DNA from: Aurantiochytrium sp. KH105
Lineage: Eukaryota > Sar > Bigyra > Thraustochytrida > Thraustochytriidae
Assembly (NCBI GenBank): GCA_003116975.1
Contig: BGKB01000004.1
Location: 248,001-312,000 of the forward strand
DNA length: 64,000 bases
Reading direction: 5' to 3'
Shown: positions 28,508-39,292 of the stretch, in pieces
Layout of the letters: each line of letters opens with the position of its first letter
Position numbering within the stretch: position 1 is the first letter of the stretch
Position numbers and translations under genes: made by a program
The notes under the pieces: model-generated
What the model saw: the letters and a program-made list of their open reading frames with translations, nothing else
What the model was told of the DNA's origin: nothing
The model's database searches: none

Positions 28508-29590
28508 GCGTTCGTTGTTACATTCTCGATGGTGTCTTGCACGCTGGATCGCGCGGGAAGCGATCGGCGGTGTAAACGTATTATATATTTGCGCATGTTC
28601 GTCCATTGCGTCTTTGCAGAGCTGCGACACATCCATTTTCTCTCATTTTCCCGATGTCGTCGCAAGTTCCGATGTCCTTTGTGTTTTTACCTTGAAAGTT
28701 TAAAGGCATGCCCCATCTCTAAACGCACGACAATCTAACTGTAGCCCATCTTTCCATCCTCTTCTTCCTTGCCCAAGCCGCGGATATGTACCGTCGATAG
28801 CGCGCGCCTTGCCCTCTCGAGGCTCATCAACCATCAAAGCCCTGACAAGCGAAGCATGCCTTGGCACGGCGCTTTCCAACATCTGCCGCGATCGATCGGC
28901 GGCGCGGGTCAACGACAGAGGGCGCGACAAAACAAAAGAGAAGCATAGCCTCGAAAGGGAAAAAAGGAAAGAAAGAAAGAAAGAAAGAAAGGGGGAAAAG
29001 CCCCTTTGCGGGTGCCCCATTGCGGACTTGCGGGGCCGCATTTCCCAGTGCGCGGCGCGTTTGATCGACTTGCGCAGGCGGCCTGCTACGTGCAACCACT
29101 GGCAGCTCGCAAGTGGACCCTGCGCGCGTCCCTGCAGTATGGCGGGGACAGGGCCAAGTGAAGTATCCGGCGATAACGCACTTGCGCGCGCTCGGAAGCG
29201 CGCCTTGGGCCGCCGGGCAGTTCTCCTTCGAAGTCGCTCCTCGCCACGGCCGGTCGCCGCGCCGCGCCGCGCCGCGCCGCGCCCCTCCCCCGCGCAGCCC
29301 CGCCGCGCGACCGCCGCGCCCCCCTCTCCCGCGCCGCCGCGCTTGGCTGGCCGCGCGCGCCGCGCCCTCGGAGCGTCCTCTTTCATCATCGGCGGATTCG
29401 AAGTCGCGGCGACGAGCGCGCGCGAGGGCGACGACGCCCGCGACGAGGACCCGCGCCCGCGGCCGCGGCCCCGACCGGCGCCGCTGGCGGCCTCGCGCGG
29501 GAGGAAGCCGCAGCCGCGCTCCTGGCGGCCGCGCCTCGCCCGCGCCGATCTCGCCCGGGCTGGGCGGCGCCGAGGCCCCGCGGCGCGAGG
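28508..29590. promoter_or_regulatory. 5' region of the MATH-BTB gene, no gene seen
   Basis: About 1.1 kb between two plus-strand genes. It contains a (GAAA)n run and a CGCCG-rich run near 29262-29285. Long open frames on both strands are Arg/Ala-rich composition products. Confidence 0.45.
28966..28991. repeat. (GAAA)n microsatellite
   Basis: About six GAAA units upstream of the MATH-BTB gene. Confidence 0.85.
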
Positions 29591-31316
29591 ATGAGCTCGC
29601 GGCCGCGCAAGCAGACGGACGGCACGGGCAGAGACGCCGCCGACCGCGGCATGTTTAGCGTGTCGGCCAAGTCGCGCGTGAGCGTGGTGGACCAGCCGTA
29701 CTCGGAGTCCGAGAACGTGACGCGCGCCTTCAAGGGCGGCCACAGGCTCTGCATCTGGGCGTTTTCCACGCGCGTCAATGGGCTCCCGCAGGACTCCGTG
29801 CGAAGCTCCGAGTTCAAGGTGGGCGACCACCACTGGCGCGTGGAGTGCCACCCTGCCGGCGTCCGTTCCGAGGTCGCCGAGTACGTTTCGCTTTTTATTC
29901 GATACCTTGGACCCGACGACCGCGTTACCGCACACTGGGAGCTCCGGTGCGTGAATAAGGACCCGGACCGCCACAAGGAGCGGCGCTGGGTCAAGAACGA
30001 TACGCACAATGTCTTCAAAAAGAACAACCGATGGGGCTGGGACAAGTTTATGAAGAAATCACTCATCTTGGAGGAATCCGAAGGGTTTCTGCATCGCGAT
30101 GACTGCGCCATTTTCGAAGCGGGCGTGATGCTCAACTCGATGCACAAGACGCTCGCGAAAACGGAACTGTACAAACACACGCCCCCCTCGACGGTCAGCG
30201 AAGATCTCGTGCGCATCCTCGAGTCTGGTGAGCTCAGCGACGTTGAGTTTGTTTTGGAAGACGGTACTGTTCGGCAACGCGCGCATCGTCAGATCCTCGC
30301 TGCGCGCTCCAAGGTCTTTTGCCCGCATGTTCAGTGGGCTTTACATGGAACACAAGCCTTCATCCGAAAAATCTAGCAACGAGATTGTCATTCCCGACAT
30401 CGATGGCCAGGTCTTTGAGGAGCTTCTTTACTTTCTTTACTCGGGCAAGCTCAAATCTGACCTTTTCAAGTACGAACGGGAACCCAAGGAAAAACGTAAG
30501 AAACGCAGGCGCGACGGTTCGACAAAGACGGTCGAAAACGTTGCCGTCGTCGATGCCGACGACTCATCGCAAAATCACGATGGCGAGGTCGAGTCCGGCG
30601 CCACCGTCGAGGTCACGGCCAGCGGTGAAAGCTCCGTGCCTCTGTCCGCATGTTTTGACCACTTTCGCTTCGTTATCGGGCTCTTGCAGGCTGCCGATAA
30701 GTACGAGGTTTCTGCTTTGCGCGCAACGTGCGAGCTTTATCTTTGCAAGCTCGTCGACGCACACTCGGTTGTGGACCTTGTCATGCTCGCCGACATGTAC
30801 AATGCCGCCGAGCTCAAAACTGAGTGCCTCGAGTACATGGCCTGGCACCAGCCCATCACAATCACGCGGAGACAAATTAACAGCCTCAGCAAGCTCTTGC
30901 TGGTGGAGATTATGAAAATGAGTACCGCCGACGTCGCCACTCATGATACACAGGAAAAGGGCGCCGAGCCCGTCAACCACCTTTTTGTGTCCAGTTTTAT
31001 CGACTTTGTTTCGCCGGACTTTGACTCCATTGTCGCGGAGTACACAAAGGATGAACTCAAGCTTCGTCTCGCGCTCTTTGCTGCGTCCACCAAAGGTGAA
31101 CGCAACGAGCTGGAGAAGCGTCTGCTTGGGATCGTCAGGAACACACGTGCTTCGAATACGCCAACGTCTGCAAGTCGTGGCGGGTCCTCGCCACAACAAG
31201 AGTGGCGCTCGTCCAAGCGTTCCTCTGAACGTCGTGCCAAGCGCTCCGTCTCGTCAACAAATGAGGACTCCCCTTCCCCTCAAACTGCGCGTCCTGGTGA
31301 CGAGCCTCACGAGTAG
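29591..31316 (+). CDS. MATH-BTB (SPOP-like) adaptor, interrupted by an apparent 1-nt frameshift
   Basis: The gene starts at ATG 29591. It encodes a MATH (TRAF-homology) domain at about residues 45-185 (LCIWAFSTRVNGLPQDSV, HWRVECHPAG, WGWDKFMKKSLILEE) and then a BTB domain (LSDVEFVLEDG, AHRQILAARSKVF). At 30317-30320 the sequence has TTTT. The frame runs to a stop at 30374-30376, while the +1 frame resumes at once with the expected BTB continuation (ARMFSG... VIPDIDGQVFEELLYFLYSG) and runs to 31316. With one T fewer the product would be about 574 residues. After the BTB come a BACK-like helical region and a Ser/Arg-rich tail. MATH-BTB proteins bring substrates to Cullin-3 ubiquitin ligases. 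The BTB carries an inserted acidic/basic segment. A sequencing error is the likeliest cause. Confidence 0.85.
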
Positions 31317-31956
31317 CTGGGCAATGCCAGCAGACTTTCCATGTGTACTACTTATATCTTTTTCCTTGCTTGTTTGTCATGGATTCTTTCTTTCTTTTCA
31401 CTCTCGTTTCCTTTCTCCATTCCCGTCAAGTTGTTTGTTCATGATGCATTTTCGTGGTGTGGCAAAAAAAATAAATCGTTCGTCCATTTGTTCAGAATCG
31501 AACATTCCTTTGCGCGTGCGGGAGAGAGCTTATGCCAATCAAGGCCAGGCCCATCACCTTCATTGAAAAGACAAAAAGAGAAAAGGTGGTAGCCTACGTG
31601 ACAAAAAGCATAAATAGTACACACCTTTCGTGAAGGGGTCCTCACGCGTACGGTTTATCCGTTCACTCAAAGGAAAAGATTTCTACCGTGGTTAGACTGA
31701 AAGTTCCGAGCTGCCTCGCGAATCTTTGAATGCCTCGCGGAAAGGAAAGAGGGTGGGTGGGCGTGTGCAAGCAAGTAAGCAAGCAAGTTCTACGAATTGA
31801 CAGTGAGCGCGCGACCGAACCTGAAGTGAGGAAGACCTGATAGACTAAAATTTTTCCCCCCTTTTCCTGGAGAGGTGGAGCGCCAGCGCTTGCGCGAGGT
31901 GATCGTGTGGACGTGCGTGCAGGCGAGCGCACGTACAAAGCAAAGCGCAGGGGAAG
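31317..31956. other. intergenic, no gene seen
   Basis: About 640 bp between two plus-strand genes, T-rich at first. It carries a short GCAAG repeat near 31770-31788 and purine-rich sequence before the next start. No coding signal is found. Confidence 0.5.
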
Positions 31957-34077
31957 ATGGCGCAGGCTCGGCATAAACAGACAACGAACGAGTTTTACAG
32001 AGCTGTGCTTGACAATGCACTGCGTGAAGAGTGGAAAGAAGCTGAGCCTGAAGAGCATGAAGAACGAGTTGCGTGCTCACGCAGGCTTTCCGCACTCTAT
32101 GGATACAGCATGAAGTCCCCAGTCGTCAAGCAGCGAGTATCGAGCCGTCAGCGTCAACGCGCGATCTCATCGCAAAATTCATTTCGATCATCCTCACGAC
32201 AAAGCTCCGTTCGCACGCCAAAAGTGACAAGGTCTTCGACCAATCTCACTGACCCCAGCTGCGGTTTGCTTCAATCTGTTGTGCTTGAAGGTGGCGCGGA
32301 AAATATCGCTCATGGCATGGGTAGTATGCAACTCCAAGGCGAGGTTTTCTCTGATCTTAGCGACGATGATGCTGACCTCGATGAGCCCTTCTCCAATGGT
32401 CTCATATACCATCCAGCAGCCTCGAGTCCCACTGGGAGTGGCGAAAAAAGGATCACCAAGACGGAGAATTTTCTCGCTGATCGTAGCGAGAGTGACCCAA
32501 GACGGAGCTCGATGCGTTCCCAAAAAACCAAGCGTCTCAAGAAGAAAAGCTCAAGGTTGCTCAATGCGGCAAACTCGATGCTACACCCTGGCGCCAGAGC
32601 CCCACCATGGTATGCTGGCTATCAGAACTCTGCACAAGCACCCTCGCACGCGGATCGAGAGATTGGGCATCGCTACGGTCACGCTGCCATTCTGAATTAT
32701 CAGCGTCTCGAGCATGGCATCGTCAATAAATCCATTGATCGAGGCATCACGAATGTGACTCTGAAAAACGCCATGCCTAAATTTCGAGGCGAGAATTCCT
32801 TCGTCGACGAATACAAAGATCCCTTGTTTGGACGACCAGGAGCATGGCCCCATGGCGCCTCGTACGTGACGGGGTCAAATTTGAAGCCACCAGAACCCAC
32901 GCCCGAAATCACGCCGCATCTCAAGGTTTACATGGGCAAAGTCCGCGAAGGTGTTGAGAATTTGTCTTCTGCTATCTTGATGCAGCAGCGAGAGGCTGAC
33001 ATGCATCGCTCGACCTTTCTCGCCGCCCGTCCAAGCCTCGAAATCGATTCCAAGACGGGCAAACCCTTGAACCTCTCAAATGAGCTCGTCACGGCGATGC
33101 CACGCGTTCGCTTCTGGCATGGCAGCACAGTACTCACTGAAAAGACAGAAGATGAATCGGCACTTGAAAAATTTGTGGCCAAGCAGCAGCAGCAATTTCA
33201 CGCCATGGTTGCTCTTAAATGGTCAGAGTCGCTCTACCTATACAAGCTCTTGCGAGCGCTTTCAGTGCAGCTGCGTCCGGGGCTCGAAGAATTTAACTCC
33301 TTGCTGAGCGATGTACAGCACGCGACTAGTGGCGGCCACGTTTGGCGAAAGGACTCTGCCGAAAGCGAAGGCAAAGTAGATGACGCCAACGGCGACGAAA
33401 ACGAAGTTGAAGCAGCTTTAAGTTCTGCACGCGAAGAGGGGGGCATTCCTGCAAGAAGCGAGTCAAAGCATAGCGAAGGAAAGGAAAGTGACGGCAGCGA
33501 GAGCTGCAAAGCGTCACGACCTTCGAAGCTCATTGACCGCGAGACCTTTGTCAATGTGGTATGTGCGCATTTTGAGCACGCCGATCGCCGTAGAATCAAC
33601 AAGCTATACTCCGGGTTTGATCCGCACCGTCTCGATGGTGTTGATTATCGTGTTATTATGGGAACCCAGCGTTGTTTTTGGAAATACAACAATGAAAGTA
33701 TCGTCGATAAACTTTCTTCCCTCTTCGACATTATGGACAGCTGCGATCGAACCGGCATCATTTCTGCGGACGAGATTATCACGATGCTTCAGGTGTGTGC
33801 GGCCAGCGAGGTCGATGAGCAAGAGATGCTTCAGGCTGCGCAAGTTTCCCTGGGTAAGATTGTCGCCACTCACTCGCTTGTGAGTGAGCCCGGATTCATG
33901 CACCGCGAGGAACTTTTGCACGTACTTGCAAATCCACACGCTGCAGCGCCTCTAATTGAAGCTTTTGGCCGTCAGCTGCAAGCGCGAATGGACGTCTTGC
34001 TCCCAAGCGTCCATGGTTCGCTTTCCCCGGGCCTGTCCAAGGAAAAGTTAGAGTCAGACACGGAGTCCAAGTCATGA
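31957..34077 (+). CDS. EF-hand-like protein, conserved hypothetical
   Basis: The 706-residue protein starts at ATG 31957 (MAQARHKQTTNEFYRAVLDN). Residues about 40-200 are Ser/Arg/Lys-rich and look disordered. A middle region of mixed composition (about 210-400) contains YGHAAILNYQRLEHGIVNKS and HLKVYMGKVREGVENLSS. An acidic linker follows, and then a C-terminal helical region with an EF-hand-like loop (DSCDRTGIISADE, about residue 593). The preceding FDPHRLDGVDYRVIMG may be a degenerate partner. The arrangement suggests a calcium-responsive scaffold. No enzyme motif is visible and I do not recognise a named family. It converges with the RING gene with 93 bp between stops. Confidence 0.75.
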   Translation: MAQARHKQTTNEFYRAVLDNALREEWKEAEPEEHEERVACSRRLSALYGYSMKSPVVKQRVSSRQRQRAISSQNSFRSSSRQSSVRTPKVTRSSTNLTDPSCGLLQSVVLEGGAENIAHGMGSMQLQGEVFSDLSDDDADLDEPFSNGLIYHPAASSPTGSGEKRITKTENFLADRSESDPRRSSMRSQKTKRLKKKSSRLLNAANSMLHPGARAPPWYAGYQNSAQAPSHADREIGHRYGHAAILNYQRLEHGIVNKSIDRGITNVTLKNAMPKFRGENSFVDEYKDPLFGRPGAWPHGASYVTGSNLKPPEPTPEITPHLKVYMGKVREGVENLSSAILMQQREADMHRSTFLAARPSLEIDSKTGKPLNLSNELVTAMPRVRFWHGSTVLTEKTEDESALEKFVAKQQQQFHAMVALKWSESLYLYKLLRALSVQLRPGLEEFNSLLSDVQHATSGGHVWRKDSAESEGKVDDANGDENEVEAALSSAREEGGIPARSESKHSEGKESDGSESCKASRPSKLIDRETFVNVVCAHFEHADRRRINKLYSGFDPHRLDGVDYRVIMGTQRCFWKYNNESIVDKLSSLFDIMDSCDRTGIISADEIITMLQVCAASEVDEQEMLQAAQVSLGKIVATHSLVSEPGFMHREELLHVLANPHAAAPLIEAFGRQLQARMDVLLPSVHGSLSPGLSKEKLESDTESKS

Positions 34078-34170
34078 CAATCAATTTGAAGGTTTAAAGA
34101 CATTTGCAAAACAAACAACAACGATTTTAAAAAAGGAGCAGAGAGACTAAAAACGAACAAATGTATTTGA

Positions 34171-37100
34171 CTAGTTACCTCCGTTTGCCTTGCGAGCCCT
34201 TTTCTTTTGGCGCTGTGTGATCTTGGTCCCATTACTGCCAGGCACTTTTCGTTTCTGATTTTTCGAAACGCTGACTGTGACGGTTGCTCGCTTTGACGGT
34301 TTTTTGGAAGAGTTGCCTCGAACATCTGTAAAACTATCCTCGGACGAGCTGCTATCGTCGGAATCAGACTCGTTGCCATTCGAAGTTCTCCTTGCCTTCT
34401 TGGTGGAAATGCTGACAATCGGACTCTTCACGATGACCCGAGGACTGGACTGTTCTTCGAGCCGAGTACCAATGCTCTTCTTCGTTTCTGCTGTTCTTTG
34501 CTTCGTGTTCTTCTCCTCTTCCTCCTTGTTCTTCTTCTTGGTATCTTTCTTGCCAGTCGTACTCACCACGACCTCTGGCCGTTTCTCCGCCTTGCGCTTA
34601 CTTTGTATTTGCATGTCGTCATCAAAGGGAGCGCTGGCTTCGGAATCGCTACTTTCCATTGTATCTTGTGGTCTTCTCGACGGCTTCCGTTTCTTGACAG
34701 TTGTTACGATGATTTTACCCGTCTGCGGCTTTGACTTTTGGTCCGCCAAATTCACTGCCTTGGCTTCGGGCGCAGGCTTCTCGTCCTCATTTGTCTTGAG
34801 CTGCTTCCTTTTCTTCTTTATTGTTGAGACAATAGCGCGACTCGATTTTCGAAGCGAATCTAAATCCAATGACGATGCGCTTGACTCTGATGAGCTTGAT
34901 ATCATAGAATAGGAACGTTGACGTCCGCCCGCTTGCCGACGACGAACCACGATAGACCTTGGAGTACTTGCTGGTTTCCCGTTTTTCTTAGGGACAGGGG
35001 TAGCTGCTCCCCGTGACGTGTCCGCCATGTCGTTGTCACTTTCACTGTCGTCATCGTTATCGCCATGGCCTCCATCGAATGAAGGGGCAACGACCTTGCT
35101 GTCGCTTGCGCTATCCTCGTCACTCCCACGGGCAGCCATTTCTTCCTCGTCCACGAGATCCGTCTTTGTTGCTGACAAAGACTTTCGCGATGTGACACTT
35201 TTCTTTGAAGGTGTTTGGTGGGTTTCCGCTTGGGGTCCACTCGTGACCGAAGTTGCAGACGCGGATGATGACGAGGAAGATGAGGATTCGTTGTCGCTGT
35301 CCGATTCACTATCCTTGTCAACACCTTGTCGGTTTGCCTTCTGTGCGTCAACCTTTGCATTCGCAAGTTTGGTATCTGCTTCATCACTTTCATCGCTCTC
35401 AGCTTCTTGTTCGCCGCTTTTGCCTTGCCTTTTCTTGGCGCGGTTCTTGCTATTGTCTTCACTCCTTTCTTCGTCGCGATCGTTATCATTTCTATCTGGG
35501 TCGGACGTTTTAGCTTTCGCAAAATTCGCGGTTTTTCCTTCTTCCTCATCGCTGTCATCACTTTCCTCTTCATCAAACTTTGCTTGGGATGTCTTTTTGT
35601 CATTTGATTTGACATTGGTGTCTTCCTCTTCCTCTTCCTCTTCCTCTTCCTCGTCGCTGTCGCTGTCATCACTTTCCTCTTCATCCGACTTTGCTTGGGA
35701 CGTCTTCTTGTCACTCGCTTTGACATCGTCATCTTCCTCTTCCTCGTCGCTGCTATCGTCGCTGCTGTCATCGCCATCTTCATCATCAGACTTTGCTTGA
35801 GATGTCTTTTTGTCGTTTGCTTTGACATTGGCGTCTTCCTCTTCCTCTTCCTCGTCGCTGTCGCTGTCATCGCTGTCTTCGTCTTCGTCTTTAGACTTTG
35901 CTTGAGGTGTCTTTTTGTTGTTTGCTTTGACACTGGGGTCATCCGCCTCCTCGTCGCTACTATCGTCGCTGCTGTTATCGCCATCTTCATCATCAGACTT
36001 TGCGTGAGATGTCTTCTTGTCGTTTGCTTTGACATTGGCGTCTTCCTCTTCCTCGTCGCTGTCGCTGTCGCTATCGCTGTCATCACTTTCGCCTTCGTCT
36101 TTGGATTTTGCTTGAGGTGTCTTCTTGTCGTTTGCTTTGACATCGGCTTCTTCCTCTTCCTCGTCGCTGTCATCGCTGCTGTCATCGCTGCTGTCTTCGC
36201 TGCTGTCTTCGTCCCCAGACTCTGCTTGAGAAGCCTCCTTTTCCGTCGCTTTGACAGTGGCGTCTTCCTCTTCCTCTTCCTCTTCCTCGTCCTCTTCCTC
36301 TTCCTCTTCCTCGTCGCTATCGCTGTCCTCACTTTCGTCTTCTTCAGCACTTGCAGTTGCTTTGGAAGCCTCATTCGTCTTGGCAATTTCAGATTCATCT
36401 TCTTCTTCGCCGTCGTCGTCGTCGTCGTCGTCGCTTCCGTCACTGTCCTCATCGCTGCTTTCAAGGACCTTCTTTTTAGAAACTGCCACTTTGAGTGTTG
36501 CCTTTGCTTTTGAAGTGGTGGCATCTTCGTCGCTCGCCTCACTACTGTCATCGCTGTCATCATCATCGTCTTCTTCTTCTTCTTCTTCTTCTTCTTCTTC
36601 TCTTTTTCCAGCGTTTCGCATTGAAGCTTTGCCTGCTTTCGAAACCTCTGTTATGCCTGGTTCAGAGTCTGAATCGCTCGAGTCGCTCGCTTCATCGGCG
36701 ATGTCTTCGTCTGTGGTGGCTTCGGCGACCGGGGTTTCTGGCGATTTGTGGGCCGGCTGTGTTAATGGCTCTTCTTCGCCTTCATCTTCAGATGGATCAG
36801 AGACAATCTCGCTCGTAACCTTGACGCGAGGCTGAGAAGAAGGAACCTGAGTACTTGCGCTGAAAGATGTAGCCGGGATGACGGATTGTTGCAGCTTGGA
36901 AGAAAAGCGTTCCTTGGGTGCGTAAAGGTTGACTAAATAAGTGATTGTGATTGTAAGTGGCGTCCCCTCCACGAAGATCTTCAAGACGAGTTTCTCGAAA
37001 GATTTGAGTCCAATGCCCAAAAGGTCAAAGAAGAGATCACAGCGTCCATCTTTGGCTTCTGCTTGCGTGTCAATAGTCACTTCCATTGCTTCGGACCGGA

Positions 37101-38724
37101 GTTCCGCATCAAAGCGAGACTGTTCAGGTCTGCGCAACTGCAAGGTGGCCCTGACGTCATGAGTGTAGCCCCTACGTCCGAGTGCCTCAAAGTCGTGGGC
37201 ACTCACCAAGACAGGAAAACCGTCTGCCTCTTCGGCGTGAAGATCAAGAAAAAGAATCGTCATCTTCAGGGCACGAAGCGAGTTGAGACGTCCACTCAGA
37301 ATGTCCTTTGTGAACGGTGTATCGTTGGCGGGCAAGGCCATTGTCACCTCACGTTCGCCGCGATCAAAAGAGGCAACCGACCTGTGCAGAGAAAGCCCCT
37401 GCAACATTTCGAATTTTTCCTCGCGTAGCAGGAACGGCTCGTCACTGTTGTCGCCTAGAACTGTTCGGCCAGTGAGCTGCGCGTACAAATCGGCAAACAT
37501 GGCCATCTCCGCAGCTTCGCTCGAATTTTTCCAGATGTCAGGATAGCAGCGCTGGATCACGGACCAGAGAGGCCTTGACACCGAGAACTTGTACATGCAA
37601 TGCGTGCACAAGGGTGCGCGGCAATTCGGGCAAACCACGAGGCCAGTCTTGGAACTCTTTAGCTCGAGCAACGTACGGACGAGACAAGCTCGGCAAAAAG
37701 CGTGGCCACATGGGGTGCACACAGGTTTGACCATGATCCCCAGGCACAGATTGCAAGTAAGATCGTCATCAAGAGCACCTGTGCTGAGAACGCGATAATC
37801 CAGTGCCGTGTCAGGCTGGTCCTCTGCGTCCTCTACGTCATCAATGCGGTCGCCAAAGCCATACTCGCGCCGAATAGCGTCCATCGAAATGGGCGCGTCG
37901 TCATTGTCGGTTTCGCTTTCTGAGGATTCTGACCCACGTCGCTTTTTCGGCGACTCTTGTGAACGTTTTGCATTTGTGATTGATGCCTCGCTCTCACTGT
38001 CACTTTCGCTTTCTGAGTCGGACTGAATCACTTTCCGCAGCTTCTTCTTGGGCTTTGTCTCTGTATCGATCCCATTTGAGGCTGCACTCTTGGATCCATT
38101 TTGACGTTGGCGAGAACTTTTTTGATCCTGCTTTCGCTTGACACCTCCACGGACTTTTGTATTTTCGTCTGCACTGCTCAGCTCCATTTCGGAGTCGGAC
38201 GCAATCTCCTCTTCGTCCTCCTTTTCGCTGTCGTTTTCGTCTTCGCTGTCATCTTGGTCGCTTTCACCTTCTTGTTCTGCTGCTGCTTCATCCTCGTCAC
38301 TATCTTCTTCTTTCTCACTGCTGCTTTGTTCTCCACTTTCATCTTCTTCGGCCTCTTCTTCGAACATGTTGTGTGGGTTACTAATTTCCTTCATGTCCTC
38401 GTCCTCGTCGTTTTCATCGTCGTCGTCGTCGTCTTCGTCGAGCAAGACTTTTTTCCTTTCCAGCGTCGCGCTTCGTTTGCGAGATTCTTGTGACTCTTCC
38501 GACGACGACGACGCATCGCTCTCGTCGTTGTCGCTGTCGTCGTCCTCCTCCTCCTTTCGCGCTCGTGCTTTGTGTCGCCTGCCCTTGGGTTTCGCGCCGT
38601 GCGTGCGGGCCTTCGCCTCGCCGGCCTTGCCTCTCCTCGCCAAAGCTGCCAAGGCAGCCTGACGCGCCCTCTTCTTGCGAGTCTCCGCATCCTCTCGCCG
38701 CGCCGCGCCTTCGCGCGACCCCAT
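34171..38724 (-). CDS. large acidic RING-finger protein with internal tandem repeats
   Basis: The protein is 1517 residues from ATG 38724. The first 320 residues are Lys/Arg-rich and then very rich in Asp/Glu/Ser. A C3HC4 RING finger sits at 324-368 (Cys324, Cys327, Cys339, His341, Cys344, Cys347, Cys365, Cys368; core CTPCGHAFC), so E3 ubiquitin ligase activity is likely. A globular region follows to about 650. The next 500 residues are almost pure acidic/Ser sequence with about seven repeats around VKANDKKTSQAKS, encoded at about 35580-36260. The end is basic with alternating acidic patches, like a chromatin or nucleolar protein. The distribution of charge suggests nuclear location (inference). 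The antisense strand also stays open for long stretches because of codon composition, which is not evidence of genes. Confidence 0.85.
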   Translation of the reverse strand: MGSREGAARREDAETRKKRARQAALAALARRGKAGEAKARTHGAKPKGRRHKARARKEEEDDDSDNDESDASSSSEESQESRKRSATLERKKVLLDEDDDDDDENDEDEDMKEISNPHNMFEEEAEEDESGEQSSSEKEEDSDEDEAAAEQEGESDQDDSEDENDSEKEDEEEIASDSEMELSSADENTKVRGGVKRKQDQKSSRQRQNGSKSAASNGIDTETKPKKKLRKVIQSDSESESDSESEASITNAKRSQESPKKRRGSESSESETDNDDAPISMDAIRREYGFGDRIDDVEDAEDQPDTALDYRVLSTGALDDDLTCNLCLGIMVKPVCTPCGHAFCRACLVRTLLELKSSKTGLVVCPNCRAPLCTHCMYKFSVSRPLWSVIQRCYPDIWKNSSEAAEMAMFADLYAQLTGRTVLGDNSDEPFLLREEKFEMLQGLSLHRSVASFDRGEREVTMALPANDTPFTKDILSGRLNSLRALKMTILFLDLHAEEADGFPVLVSAHDFEALGRRGYTHDVRATLQLRRPEQSRFDAELRSEAMEVTIDTQAEAKDGRCDLFFDLLGIGLKSFEKLVLKIFVEGTPLTITITYLVNLYAPKERFSSKLQQSVIPATSFSASTQVPSSQPRVKVTSEIVSDPSEDEGEEEPLTQPAHKSPETPVAEATTDEDIADEASDSSDSDSEPGITEVSKAGKASMRNAGKREEEEEEEEEEDDDDDSDDSSEASDEDATTSKAKATLKVAVSKKKVLESSDEDSDGSDDDDDDDGEEEDESEIAKTNEASKATASAEEDESEDSDSDEEEEEEEDEEEEEEEEDATVKATEKEASQAESGDEDSSEDSSDDSSDDSDEEEEEADVKANDKKTPQAKSKDEGESDDSDSDSDSDEEEEDANVKANDKKTSHAKSDDEDGDNSSDDSSDEEADDPSVKANNKKTPQAKSKDEDEDSDDSDSDEEEEEEDANVKANDKKTSQAKSDDEDGDDSSDDSSDEEEEDDDVKASDKKTSQAKSDEEESDDSDSDEEEEEEEEEEDTNVKSNDKKTSQAKFDEEESDDSDEEEGKTANFAKAKTSDPDRNDNDRDEERSEDNSKNRAKKRQGKSGEQEAESDESDEADTKLANAKVDAQKANRQGVDKDSESDSDNESSSSSSSSASATSVTSGPQAETHQTPSKKSVTSRKSLSATKTDLVDEEEMAARGSDEDSASDSKVVAPSFDGGHGDNDDDSESDNDMADTSRGAATPVPKKNGKPASTPRSIVVRRRQAGGRQRSYSMISSSSESSASSLDLDSLRKSSRAIVSTIKKKRKQLKTNEDEKPAPEAKAVNLADQKSKPQTGKIIVTTVKKRKPSRRPQDTMESSDSEASAPFDDDMQIQSKRKAEKRPEVVVSTTGKKDTKKKNKEEEEKNTKQRTAETKKSIGTRLEEQSSPRVIVKSPIVSISTKKARRTSNGNESDSDDSSSSEDSFTDVRGNSSKKPSKRATVTVSVSKNQKRKVPGSNGTKITQRQKKRARKANGGN
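35580..36260 (-). repeat. tandem coding repeats inside the RING protein
   Basis: Seven degenerate units each carry a core like VKANDKKTSQAKS followed by 20-35 acidic/Ser residues. Unit length varies, typically about 90-110 bases. The (D/E/S)n spacers differ by whole codons, consistent with replication slippage in frame. Confidence 0.8.
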
Positions 38725-39010
38725 CTCTCCTCCCCTTTTCTGCCACGCGCTCAAGCACCTGCTCGCGCTCAAACTCCGCGCCCTCGACCTCGGTCAGGTC
38801 CTCAACCTCAGCCGGCCGGCCAACCAGCAGCAGGCAGGCCGCAGGCCGCAGCTCGTGGTCGCCAGCGAGGCTATCCGAGCGGCCTCTCGCCGCGCCTCTT
38901 CCCGCGCTGCGCCCTCGCCGCGCGTCCTCCGCCTGGTCCGCGCGTACGCGCTCGCGCGCACGCGCTCGCGGTCGCCGGCGATCGGGGTCTGCGCGTCCAG
39001 CCCGAGCCGG

Positions 39011-39090
39011 TTTGGACTCGGGTTTGAACTCGGGTTTGAACTCGGGTTTGAACCTGGGTTTGAACTTGGGTTTGAACCCGGGTTTGAACG
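39011..39090. repeat. 12-bp tandem repeat GGGTTTGAACTC
   Basis: About seven copies of GGGTTTGAACTC with one- or two-base variants (CCTG, TTGG, CCCG). The unit contains GTTTGAAC-like half-palindromes. Confidence 0.9.
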
Positions 39091-39238
39091 CAAGCCTCGA
39101 TCATTGCAAAGCAAAGCAGGCCAAAGCAAGCGCGGCGAGGACAAGCAGACCCCGAACCCCCGCGCCATCGCGTACGCGTACGCGCACGCCGCCGCGCAGC
39201 AGCAGCAGCAGCAGCAGCCGCGCCGGGAACAGAGGCCG

Positions 39239-39292
39239 CTCGCGGTGGCGGTCGCGGTGGCGGTCGCGGTGGCGGTCGCGGTCGCGGTCGCG
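39239..39292. repeat. GGCGGTCGCGGT tandem repeat
   Basis: Four 12-bp units decaying to 6-bp GGTCGC units lie in the divergent promoter interval. Confidence 0.85.

Noticed and set aside
28118-28636. 172-residue minus-strand frame overlapping the end of the RUS gene
   Set aside because: It lies antisense to a strongly conserved coding region and has no domain.
34902-36566. Long Met/Thr/Lys/Arg-rich minus-strand frame and matching plus-strand Ser/Leu/Val-rich frames over the RING gene
   Set aside because: They are shadows of the acidic/Ser repeats (GAT/GAA/TCT codons) in the true frame, with no domains.
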